Of a stretch of 64,000 nucleotides of DNA, positions 34,344 to 42,052 are shown piece by piece. The DNA is from DAOULT01 sp964646625 (GTDB taxonomy: Bacteria; Chloroflexota; Anaerolineae; CAZYHC01). Position 1 is the stretch's first letter, and each line of letters starts with the position of its first letter. The translations under genes and the position numbers were made by a program. The notes under the pieces are model-generated. The model did not search any database and was not told the DNA's origin. It saw nothing but the letters and a program-made list of their open reading frames with translations. The DNA is taken from assembly GCA_964646625.1 (NCBI GenBank), contig CAZYHC010000015.1, positions 1 to 64,000 on the forward strand, in the 5' to 3' direction.

Positions 34344-36719
34344 ATGGATAGCAAACACCTAAAGACCTTAGAATATCCCAAGATATTGAAACGCCTGGCC
34401 ACATATACCTCTTTTTCTGGCGGTCGGGAACTGGCTCTGAACCTGGAGGTAACCACCGACATTATAAGCGCCCGTGAGCGCCAGAAGGAGACCACCGAAG
34501 CCAGAAGACTTTTCGCGCTTCAGGCTGACCTCTCTTTGGGCGGGGTGTACGACGTGCGCCAGGCCGTCAAGGACGCCCGCCTGGGCATTGTTCTTCCTCC
34601 CACCACGTTTTTGGATATCCGCAATACTCTGCTGGGGGGGCGGAGGGTGCGCAGAACCATCATCCGGTTGAGAGAAAAATGCCCTCTCCTGGCCGCCAAA
34701 GCGCAGTACATTGAGGAATGTCCCCACCTGATGGCGGAGATCGCCCGCTGCCTCGACGAACGAGGCGAAGTAGCCGACCGGGCCAGCGTGGCCCTGGCTC
34801 GTATCCGCCGCCAGTTGAAAGAAGCCCACGAAGACCTGCTGGACAGGCTCAACCGGATCATTGCCTCGCCCGCCAGCGCCACCTTTCTGCAAGAGCCGCT
34901 TATCACCCAACGGGGCGACCGTTACGTCATCCCTCTCAAAGTCGAGTTCAAGGGACGCATCCCCGGCCTGGTGCACGATCAATCCTCCAGCGGGGCCACC
35001 CTCTTCATCGAACCGCTGCTCACCGTCGAGCTGAACAACCGCTGGCGGGAGTTACAACTGGAAGAGGAGAGGGAGGTGAGGCGCATCCTGGCCGAACTAT
35101 CCACCCTGGTGGCCGAGGAGGGAGATTTCATCGAACGGACGGTGGGGATGCTGGCCGAGTTAGACCTGATCTTTGCCAGGGCGAAGTATGCGGAGGAGAT
35201 AAGGGGGGTCGAACCTAAACTGGTGGGATTTAAAAAGATGCCAGAGCAGGCCAACCGCCGCCATCCTGGTTCGAGCCTGCGGTTGCTCAAGGCCCGCCAT
35301 CCCCTGCTTAAGCCGGGAGCGGTGGTGCCCATCGACGTTCACCTGGGCGACGAGTTCTTTATCCTGCTCATCACCGGGCCTAATACCGGGGGCAAGACAG
35401 TCTCCCTCAAAACGGTGGGCCTTTTGACCCTGATGGCCCAGGCCGGGTTGCACATTCCAGCCGATGAAGGCTCCACCCTGTCCGTCTTCAACGGCATCTA
35501 CGCCGACATCGGCGACGAGCAATCCATCGAGCAGAGCCTTTCCACCTTTTCTTCGCACCTGACCAACATCGTTGCCATCCTGAATCGGGCCGACGACCAC
35601 TCCCTGGTTCTGCTGGACGAACTGGGGGCCGGTACCGACCCCACCGAAGGTTCGGCCCTGGCCCGCGCCCTGCTTTCCACTCTGCTGGAAAAAGGGTTGA
35701 CCACGCTGGCAACCACCCATTCTTCGGAGCTGAAGGTCTACGCCCACGCCACGCCCGGCGTGGAAAACGCCAGCGTCGAGTTTGACCAGGAGACCCTGTC
35801 TCCCACCTACGAGCTGAGCATTGGCCTGCCCGGCCGAAGTAACGCCTTTGCCATCGCCGCCCGCCTGGGACTCCCTGGAGAGATCATCGACCGGGCCAGA
35901 AGCCTGGTGTCGCCCCAAAACCTGGAGACAGAGGCCCTGCTGACCGAAATCAAGCAGACCCGGCAGGAGATGTCGAAAGACCGGCAGGCCGCAGCGATAG
36001 CCCTTCAAGAGGCCGAAAGCCGGGAACGGGAGTTGGGTGAGCGTCTGGCCGCCATCGAAAAGGCGCGGCGAGAGGTGCTGGCCGAGGCCCGTGACCAGGC
36101 TCAACGAGAACTGGAGGCCGTGCGTCAGGAAATTCGCAGCCTCAGCTCCGGCCTGGAAATGAGGAACATCACCGAGGAGTGGCTGGCCCAGGCTGAGGAA
36201 AGGCTGTCCAGGCTGGAACAAAGCACCGCTCCTCTGGAGCGTGTCGTCCGCCAGAGGCCACAGGTTGCGCTGGCCCCCGGCGATACCGTCTGGGTGGAGG
36301 GCCTGGGAGCTACAGGCCAGATCACCGCATTGGCAGACGATGAGGTCGAAGTCCAGGTGGGCAACTTCCGGGTCAGAACGGGGCGGAAAACTCTGGAGTT
36401 GAGACAAAAAGCTGCCCCGCAGGAACTAAGAGGCCAGCGGGCCGTGACAGTCACCACGGCTCGGCCGCCCTCGCCCGGCCTGGAGTTGGACCTGCGGGGC
36501 CTGCGGGTGGAGGAGGCCCTCCCTCGCCTGGACAAATACCTGGACGAGGCCCACCTGGCCGGGCTGCCCCACGTGCGCATCATCCACGGCAAGGGGACGG
36601 GCGCCCTACGTCAGGCCACGCGCCAGCAGTTGGAAGGTCATCCCCTGGTCGTCTCTTACCGGCCGGGCGACCGCTACGAGGGTGGAGATGGGGTGACGGT
36701 GGCCGAGTTGGTCGGCTAG
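34344..36719 (+). CDS. mutS2: Endonuclease MutS2
   Basis: A 791-residue MutS2. The N-terminal part (HLKTLEYPKILKRLATYTSF) replaces the mismatch-recognition domain of MutS. Walker A is LLITGPNTGGKTVSLK near residue 345, and LVLLDELGAGTDPTEGSALA near 425 is Walker B. A coiled coil covers about 525-630, and the C-terminal Smr nuclease domain (705-791) has LDLRGLRVEEALPRLDKYL and RIIHGKGTGALR. MutS2 limits recombination and in Bacillus acts on collided ribosomes. Its stop overlaps the stop of the convergent radical SAM gene by 4 bases. Confidence 0.95.
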   Translation: MDSKHLKTLEYPKILKRLATYTSFSGGRELALNLEVTTDIISARERQKETTEARRLFALQADLSLGGVYDVRQAVKDARLGIVLPPTTFLDIRNTLLGGRRVRRTIIRLREKCPLLAAKAQYIEECPHLMAEIARCLDERGEVADRASVALARIRRQLKEAHEDLLDRLNRIIASPASATFLQEPLITQRGDRYVIPLKVEFKGRIPGLVHDQSSSGATLFIEPLLTVELNNRWRELQLEEEREVRRILAELSTLVAEEGDFIERTVGMLAELDLIFARAKYAEEIRGVEPKLVGFKKMPEQANRRHPGSSLRLLKARHPLLKPGAVVPIDVHLGDEFFILLITGPNTGGKTVSLKTVGLLTLMAQAGLHIPADEGSTLSVFNGIYADIGDEQSIEQSLSTFSSHLTNIVAILNRADDHSLVLLDELGAGTDPTEGSALARALLSTLLEKGLTTLATTHSSELKVYAHATPGVENASVEFDQETLSPTYELSIGLPGRSNAFAIAARLGLPGEIIDRARSLVSPQNLETEALLTEIKQTRQEMSKDRQAAAIALQEAESRERELGERLAAIEKARREVLAEARDQAQRELEAVRQEIRSLSSGLEMRNITEEWLAQAEERLSRLEQSTAPLERVVRQRPQVALAPGDTVWVEGLGATGQITALADDEVEVQVGNFRVRTGRKTLELRQKAAPQELRGQRAVTVTTARPPSPGLELDLRGLRVEEALPRLDKYLDEAHLAGLPHVRIIHGKGTGALRQATRQQLEGHPLVVSYRPGDRYEGGDGVTVAELVG

Positions 36720-38077
36720 AGGTAGCAACGACTTAAGTCGTCACTACCATCGTTGTGTTGCCTGAACAGATCGAAGCGGGGGCATTCGGCATCTCCGGCA
36801 CTCAGATTCCCCTGCTCATGCCAGGCCAGGCACCGGCTCCCGCCGCATAGCGAAGCAATACGACATCCCCGGCACCTTCCGCCGGGCAGGAGTGTCGGGT
36901 CGCGTAGTCCCTCCCAGCCTGGCCCTCGCTGCCAGAGGGTGGCGAACGCTTCTTCTCGCACACTTCCGGCACAAAGATGCGCCAGGAAGGAGCAGGGAGT
37001 CACCCGGCCATCGGGCCAGACGGTGCAAATGCGCTGGCCCGCGGCACAGCCGTAGACCGCCCCGCGCTGTAAAATCTGGGGGGGCACATCCCCCATCAGA
37101 CAGACCAGGGCGCTACCCACCTCCAGTTCCAGCCTCCCCTGCCAGGCGATCAGAGTGGCCCTTAAATGGGCCAGATCGTTCCGGCGCAGGCGGTTGGCGG
37201 CGTACCAGGAAGGGTCTGTCCCCGGCTTGGGTCGCAACACCGTCACCTGGCGCACCCCCAGGACGTGCAGGCGGCTCAGGATGTGGGACAGACCAGGGAG
37301 CGAGGCAGATGTGACCAGAAGATTCACTCCCACCGCCAGCGACGAGGACAACAAGAGACGCAAGGCCCGCAGTGCAGCCACGGTTCGACTGTAGGTGCCT
37401 GGCACTTCCAAAGTGCCAGGCACCTGGATCACTGCGTCGCAGGTGGGGCCGTTCAGACTGACGTTGACTTGCCTCACGCCGGCCGCCTCCAGTCGGCGCA
37501 CCATCTCAGCGGTGAGGAGTATCCCGTTGGTAGTCAGGTTGGGCACAATGCCTTTCCGGCAGGCGTAGGCCAGCACCTCGACCAGGTCGTCGCGCAGCAG
37601 GGGCTCGCCCCCACCCACGGCCAACTGAAAGACCTGCATCTCGGCCCACTGGTCAATCAGATGGCAGAGTTCCTTTGTGCTCATTTCTGGTTCAACTGAT
37701 GGGCGGGGGACGTAGCAGCCGGGACAACCGAGATTGCAACGAGTGGTGATAGCCGGGTGAACGGTCTCAGGGGCCGAGAGGGTGCCCCCTTCAGCCCTGA
37801 CGACTGAAGTCGTTGCTACCGGCCGGGCATCAACACCGCCTGGGGGAGACACCTGGTTGGAAGCCAGGTCTTTGCCGCCGTCCACCGGCGTGAGGAAGCC
37901 CAGCGTCACCAGTTGGCTCACCACCATGCCTGTCGCCACGTCGTCGGGGAGGTCGTGTTGGCTGCGGGGCTGGCGGAAGGTCTGAAGCAGGGCGAAGGCC
38001 TGGCCATCCAGTTCGAGGGTGATGCCCCGCTGGCGATGGAAAGCCATCCCTCCAAAGGCTTCTGGGCGCAGGATCAC
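36716..38077 (-). CDS. Radical SAM/SPASM protein with PqqD-like N-terminus (start uncertain, possible frameshift)
   Basis: About 453 residues. A short PqqD-like segment (ILRPEAFGGMAFHRQRG) is followed by the radical SAM cluster motif TTRCNLGCPGCYVPRP (Cys-x3-Cys-x2-Cys). GGGEPLL follows, and the SPASM region has several Cys (YGCAAGQRICTVWPDGRVTPCSF, then CRGCRIASLCGGSRC). Such proteins modify peptides or make cofactors. No in-frame ATG fits the 5' end. A well-placed ATG at 38099 (aggggtaag upstream) is one frame off and would read MSEV into PPAVILRPEA after loss of one base. Three dispersed repeats lie within the gene (36720, 37393, 37800), two in frame and one forming the C-terminus. Confidence 0.75.
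   Translation of the reverse strand: MILRPEAFGGMAFHRQRGITLELDGQAFALLQTFRQPRSQHDLPDDVATGMVVSQLVTLGFLTPVDGGKDLASNQVSPPGGVDARPVATTSVVRAEGGTLSAPETVHPAITTRCNLGCPGCYVPRPSVEPEMSTKELCHLIDQWAEMQVFQLAVGGGEPLLRDDLVEVLAYACRKGIVPNLTTNGILLTAEMVRRLEAAGVRQVNVSLNGPTCDAVIQVPGTLEVPGTYSRTVAALRALRLLLSSSLAVGVNLLVTSASLPGLSHILSRLHVLGVRQVTVLRPKPGTDPSWYAANRLRRNDLAHLRATLIAWQGRLELEVGSALVCLMGDVPPQILQRGAVYGCAAGQRICTVWPDGRVTPCSFLAHLCAGSVREEAFATLWQRGPGWEGLRDPTLLPGGRCRGCRIASLCGGSRCLAWHEQGNLSAGDAECPRFDLFRQHNDGSDDLSRCYL
36720..36748. repeat. Dispersed palindrome family 2 (GTAGCAACGACTTAAGTCG)
   Basis: Imperfect palindrome ggtagcaacgacttaag/tcgtcactacc at the junction of convergent mutS2 and the radical SAM gene. It encodes the last residues (DDLSRCYL) of the radical SAM protein. 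Confidence 0.75.
37393..37425. repeat. Dispersed palindrome family 1 inside the radical SAM gene
   Basis: Perfect arms aggtgcctggcactt/aagtgccaggcacct. In frame it adds VPGTLEVPGT between two conserved parts of the barrel. Confidence 0.9.
37800..37820. repeat. Dispersed palindrome family 2 inside the radical SAM gene
   Basis: acgactgaagtcgttgctac, read in frame as PVATTSVVRAE, in the linker between the PqqD-like part and the radical SAM barrel. Confidence 0.75.
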
Positions 38078-38111
38078 CGCGGGAGGACACTTCAGACATA
38101 GCTTACCCCTA

Positions 38112-38711
38112 TCAGTGGCGGGTGATGATACTTCGCAGGGTTCGGGCGCTCTCTGAAAGCTTGCCCGTCGCTTCTTCATCTTCAACCTCTTCTTCATAGC
38201 CGTACACATCGTACACGGCCTGCAAAGCCCCCAGGTCTCCCGCCAGCAGCTCGTCACGAATCTTCTCGAACAGGTCCGCCAGGCCGTCAAAGGGGTCGTC
38301 ACCCATAGCACCGTAAGCCGCGCCGTAGTCCATCGAAAAGCCAAAGTAGACGATCATCCGTTCTCCGACCTGTCTGACGTTGATGCCATTGCCGTCATAG
38401 TCGCATTCATAGCGGCCAATGCGTTCAAAGAGGTCCTGGCCGTAGGGCAGAGATAGATGGACAGCCCACCAGTCGTAGCTCTCGCTGACCAGGATGTCGT
38501 AACCCATAGTCAACAACTTTTCGCTCCACTCCCAGGGCATGCTGTAGTCACCCCAGTACTGGAATTCGAGTGTGCGGCCTCGTGGCTGTCTATCCGTAAG
38601 AGCGGCAATTGCTTCCCGCTGCTCCTTGCTGAGTCGCTCCAGCGCAAAGAAATAATAGTTGGATGAGCTATGGTCGGCTTCAAAACCGTGACGTACACTG
38701 ACGATTTTCAT
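38112..38711 (-). CDS. Hypothetical protein, acidic, 199 residues
   Basis: Not recognised. It begins KIVSVRHGFEADHSSSNYYFF and is rich in Tyr, Trp, Asp and Glu (FQYWGDYSMPWEWSEKLL, YDWWAVHLSLPYGQDL). A predicted acidic helix lies near the end (YGYEEEVEDEEATGKL). No signal peptide or membrane segment. A gggaggtgaa site favours the ATG at 38711 over the GTG at 38717. It lies 34 bases upstream of the radical SAM frame and is probably co-transcribed with it, so it may be a partner or substrate-binding protein; that is inference. Confidence 0.72.
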   Translation of the reverse strand: MKIVSVRHGFEADHSSSNYYFFALERLSKEQREAIAALTDRQPRGRTLEFQYWGDYSMPWEWSEKLLTMGYDILVSESYDWWAVHLSLPYGQDLFERIGRYECDYDGNGINVRQVGERMIVYFGFSMDYGAAYGAMGDDPFDGLADLFEKIRDELLAGDLGALQAVYDVYGYEEEVEDEEATGKLSESARTLRSIITRH

Positions 38712-38784
38712 TTTCACCTCCCTGTCTTTCGTTTCGTCCCTCTGCCATGAAAACGGCCGGTTTCATCGGGACGTGTGAACACGA

Positions 38785-38805
38785 AACGATTAAAGTCGTT
38801 ACTAC
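38785..38805. repeat. Dispersed palindrome family 2, intergenic copy
   Basis: aacgattaaagtcgttactac between the hypothetical gene and the URO-D-like gene; same type as the copies at 36720 and 37800. Confidence 0.7.
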
Positions 38806-38814
38806 AATCTGCGT

Positions 38815-40059
38815 TCATCGGCGGCTTTTCTTCTCGAACTCGGCAAAAGAGGGCTGAGGAGAAAGGTCCAACCTGATAGTTTCCAGGTCTTCAGCGATCG
38901 GATATTGCCCATAGAGATGCGCCGCTTTAACGAAGGCGTGAACGTGCTCGGAGGGCGTATCGGCCGGAATTTCGTTGATAAACATCGTGAGTTTGCCTTC
39001 TGGCGCAGCCAGGCGCAGGTAGTGACGCACCCGGTCAACGATGCGCTCCGGCGGCCCCTGTCGGATGAAGGGGGCGCTGAGGCCCAACATCAGCAAAGCC
39101 TGGTGTCGTCGGGCCACGGCCGCAAACCGTTCCGGCCCCAACTCGGCTACGTCGGGATCGGCGGCAAATAGATAAGAGGCCAGGGAGTAAGGGAAACGGT
39201 CAGGCTGGGTCTTCATTTTGAGGCCCATCCAATATTCAGGGCCAGGTTCTTTGTCTTTCAGAAACCGCTCTCCCCAATGGCTGTTCAGGTGGACGTTGGG
39301 GCAGGCCCGACGTAGCCGCCGGCCGTATTCGATCACGTATTCTTCGTACATGGCGGGGGTGACGTTGGGCAAAGAGGCCCAGGCGTCCATAGCGTGAACC
39401 CCCAGCAGGCGGGCCAGGTAGCCGCCGGGGCGCTCACGATTGAGAGTGTTCACCCAGGGCACGAGCACCTCGTCCACCAAAAAAGTAAACAGATCGTGGA
39501 CAAAATCGGGCTGAGTGTGCATGTCCATAATCAGGTTGGCGTAACCGCGCACGTTGACCGCCAGGCTAAAGGGGCCAGTACAGAGCGCCGTTGGCAGGTT
39601 ATCGCTCAGATGGGCGCACAGGTCGTAGATTTCCAGGGCATAAGGCATCCGGCCATCCCGCTGGGGATGGGGCGGCTTTAGACGGAGCAGGTCGGCGGGC
39701 TTCTCGATCAGAGGATGGTCTACGTCCACGCACGGGATGTCGTCGGGCAGGTAAACAAGGGGCTGTCCCAGGGCTTCTGCCTCCAGGTTATATACGTCGT
39801 AGATAGGAGCCAGGACGTCAAAATCGTAGTAGTCGGTCACGGCGGTGATAACCTGGGCAAAGACCTGGGCGTCGGTGTAGAAGGTGCTGGCCGGCACTCC
39901 TGCCAGCCGTCGGGCATGTTCCGGCATTTGGGCGTAGACCGGCACCCGAACTGGCCGACCAAAGCCGGCGGCCAGCAGGCACTCTTGTTTGTCCAACTCA
40001 AACCAGGACACCCCCTGGGCATAGAGCCACGCTTTAAGCATTTGTAAAGTCAGTCCCAT
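38815..40059 (-). CDS. Uroporphyrinogen decarboxylase-like / corrinoid methyltransferase family protein
   Basis: A 414-residue member of the URO-D superfamily (PF01208), which includes MtaA/MtbA-type methyltransferases. TALCTGPFSLAVNVRGYANLIMDMHTQPDFVHDLF near 185-220 is the recognisable core, and HLNSHWGERFLKD and the final LTMFINEIPADTPSEHVHAFV segment are typical. True HemE residues for uroporphyrinogen are not evident. Location in a sugar cluster is common for this family in Chloroflexota. It may move methyl groups between corrinoids, thiols or methoxy compounds; substrate unknown. Confidence 0.7.
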   Translation of the reverse strand: MGLTLQMLKAWLYAQGVSWFELDKQECLLAAGFGRPVRVPVYAQMPEHARRLAGVPASTFYTDAQVFAQVITAVTDYYDFDVLAPIYDVYNLEAEALGQPLVYLPDDIPCVDVDHPLIEKPADLLRLKPPHPQRDGRMPYALEIYDLCAHLSDNLPTALCTGPFSLAVNVRGYANLIMDMHTQPDFVHDLFTFLVDEVLVPWVNTLNRERPGGYLARLLGVHAMDAWASLPNVTPAMYEEYVIEYGRRLRRACPNVHLNSHWGERFLKDKEPGPEYWMGLKMKTQPDRFPYSLASYLFAADPDVAELGPERFAAVARRHQALLMLGLSAPFIRQGPPERIVDRVRHYLRLAAPEGKLTMFINEIPADTPSEHVHAFVKAAHLYGQYPIAEDLETIRLDLSPQPSFAEFEKKSRR

Positions 40060-40138
40060 TTAATCGCCCCTTCCCAGTTCCAGGTCTCCGAGCGCGATCA
40101 GGCTTTCCAGGTCTTCCAGGGCGTCGGGTTGCCAGCGT

Positions 40139-41140
40139 TTATATAATCACCACCTGGCCTGTATCCAGCGACTCCCAGGCAGCCCTGGCGGTGCGCACGG
40201 CCAAAAGCCCATCCTGGGCGGTGGCGGTTTCGGGTTGTTTGCCCGCCCTGACGCATTCGATGAAGTAAGCCACTTCGTTGTCGTAGGCATCGCCCGCCTC
40301 GAAAGGCAGGCTATAAGGCTCCTGGTCGGACTCGTAAACCGTGAGTTGCGCTCCTGAGACGCCCATCTCCACGCTTACTCCTCCGGCCCGGAAAGCGTAC
40401 TCCACCGAACCACGCTCGCAGCGCACGGACAGGGTCATGGTGAAAGGATATTCGGTGGGCATCATGACGCTGCCCTCGGCAAAGCCCCGGCCAGACCCGT
40501 ACTCCACCAGGGTCAGGACGTAATCCCAGCCCCCAGGCCCGCCTTTTTGTCCCAGGCTGTAGACCGACCTGGGCCTGCCAAACAGCCAGTTGAAGGTGTC
40601 CAGGTCGTGAATCTGGAGGTCGAAGACGGCTCCTCCGGTCTGATCGGCGTGGGAGAACCACTCACCCCAGGTCGGGCGGGTGGAGAGCCGCGAGGCGGTA
40701 GCGGTGATGGTCTTACCCAGCCTGCCGCTGGCTACCAGCTCCTTGAGGGCCACGTACTCCGGCCAGAAGCGCAGCACGTGGGCGATCATCAAGACTTTGC
40801 CGCTTTTCTGCGCCGCCTCGATCATGGCCTCGCAGTCGGTGACCGTCATAGCCATCGGCTTCTCGCACAGGACGTGTTTGCCTGCCTCCAGAGCCTTGAC
40901 GGTGTATTCCTTGTGCCAGGGAGTGGGGATGCAGATATCGATAACGTCTATCTCCGGATCCCGAACCAGGCTATCCATGTCCGTCAGGCCCTTTTTGGCT
41001 CCTATTTCCTGGGCCACTTTGGCGGCCCGTTCCGCCGAACGCGAGAAGATGCCCGCTATCTCCACGTCGGGGAGTTTGCCGTAGCCCTTAGCGTGAGTGC
41101 TGCCCATGAAGCCTGCCCCTAGAATTCCTACTTTAATCAT
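40139..41140 (-). CDS. Gfo/Idh/MocA-family dehydrogenase (inositol dehydrogenase-like)
   Basis: A 333-residue NAD(P)-dependent sugar or polyol dehydrogenase. The Rossmann motif VGILGAGFMGSTHAKGY is at residues 4-20, HVLCEKPMAMTVTDCEAM near 90 has the catalytic Lys, and GGAVFDLQIHDLDTFNWLFG near 168 has the active-site Asp and His. This family includes IolG and scyllo-inositol dehydrogenases. With the IolN/IolO-like genes at the other end of the window it could give the first oxidation of inositol, but other cyclic polyols are possible. Confidence 0.85.
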   Translation of the reverse strand: MIKVGILGAGFMGSTHAKGYGKLPDVEIAGIFSRSAERAAKVAQEIGAKKGLTDMDSLVRDPEIDVIDICIPTPWHKEYTVKALEAGKHVLCEKPMAMTVTDCEAMIEAAQKSGKVLMIAHVLRFWPEYVALKELVASGRLGKTITATASRLSTRPTWGEWFSHADQTGGAVFDLQIHDLDTFNWLFGRPRSVYSLGQKGGPGGWDYVLTLVEYGSGRGFAEGSVMMPTEYPFTMTLSVRCERGSVEYAFRAGGVSVEMGVSGAQLTVYESDQEPYSLPFEAGDAYDNEVAYFIECVRAGKQPETATAQDGLLAVRTARAAWESLDTGQVVII

Positions 41141-41156
41141 CTCACGCCTCCATAAA

Positions 41157-41191
41157 CCAGGTGCCTGGCACTTCCAAAGTGCCAGGCACCT
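41157..41191. repeat. Dispersed palindrome family 1, intergenic copy
   Basis: Perfect arms aggtgcctggcactt/aagtgccaggcacct between two co-directional sugar genes, just after the isomerase stop. Confidence 0.9.
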
Positions 41192-41198
41192 TTAATAA

Positions 41199-42005
41199 TC
41201 AATCGACCATGTTCAGGCTCTTCAAATAGTCGTAGGAAGCCTTCACGGCGCGGTGCACCTCTTCCACGGGCGGGAAGGGCTCGCCCTGAAACTCGATCTC
41301 TACGCTGAAGGGCCCTTTGTATCCCCCGGTAAGCACGATGTCGAAGAAAGCTTTGAAATCGACGTGACCATCCCCCAGGGCCGGGAAGTCCCACTCGTTC
41401 GGCCTCCCGCGCGTGTCCTTCAGGTGCACGTGGGCCAGGTAGGGCAGGACGTACCCCACGTCGTCCACGGCCCGCTTTCCCCCGTAGAAAACCACGTTGG
41501 CCGTATCGTAGTTGACGCGGACGTTGCGCCGCCCGATCCTGGCTATCAGGGGCACGCTCATCGCTCCGGTAGCCATGATAATGCCGTGGATCTCCAACGC
41601 GACCACCACTCCCCGTTCCTCGGCGTAGTCGGCCAGCTCGTCGATGTTAGCCATGAAAGCCGCTTCGTCTTCTTCTTCGCTGTAGTGGCCGCCGATGGCT
41701 GCGGTCATGATGTCCAGGCCCAGCTTGTGGCAGATGTCCAGGGCCTTCTTGCCGTTCTCCAGCCCTTCTTTGGTGGTCAGGTCGGAGTGGCCGGAGAGGC
41801 TCATCGCCTCCAGGCCCATACTTTTGAGCTTATCCTGGAGCTTTTGCAGGTCGGAGTCGGTGGAATCCAGGTTGACGTGCTCCGTCCAGCCCCTCACCGC
41901 CGATAGCTCCACGTACTTGAACCCGGCCTGGGCGATGCCCTCCAGCGCCTCATCGAGAGTATGAGTATGGTACGTGTTGGTCAGTACCCCCACTTTGTTT
42001 TGCAT
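41199..42005 (-). CDS. Sugar phosphate isomerase/epimerase (TIM barrel)
   Basis: A 268-residue AP-endonuclease-2 fold protein. Landmarks are VGVLTNTYHTHTLDEALEGIAQAGFKYVELSA at the start, MSLSGHSDLTT near 85, VVALEIHGIIMATG near 155 and VRVNYDTANVVFYGG near 185. VHLKDTRGRPNEWDFPALGDGHVDF near 215 holds the conserved His and Asp. It is related to IolE/IolI and to hydroxypyruvate isomerases. It lies directly upstream of the Gfo/Idh/MocA gene, a typical pairing in polyol pathways. The exact reaction is open. Confidence 0.8.
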   Translation of the reverse strand: MQNKVGVLTNTYHTHTLDEALEGIAQAGFKYVELSAVRGWTEHVNLDSTDSDLQKLQDKLKSMGLEAMSLSGHSDLTTKEGLENGKKALDICHKLGLDIMTAAIGGHYSEEEDEAAFMANIDELADYAEERGVVVALEIHGIIMATGAMSVPLIARIGRRNVRVNYDTANVVFYGGKRAVDDVGYVLPYLAHVHLKDTRGRPNEWDFPALGDGHVDFKAFFDIVLTGGYKGPFSVEIEFQGEPFPPVEEVHRAVKASYDYLKSLNMVD

Positions 42006-42052
42006 CTTTATACTCCTTCAACTGGTAAGTTCACATAAAACAAGGTGACATA

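Noticed and set aside
38815..40059. Authentic uroporphyrinogen decarboxylase hemE
   Set aside because: The HemE N-terminal substrate motif is absent and the gene lies in a sugar cluster, far from the tetrapyrrole genes.
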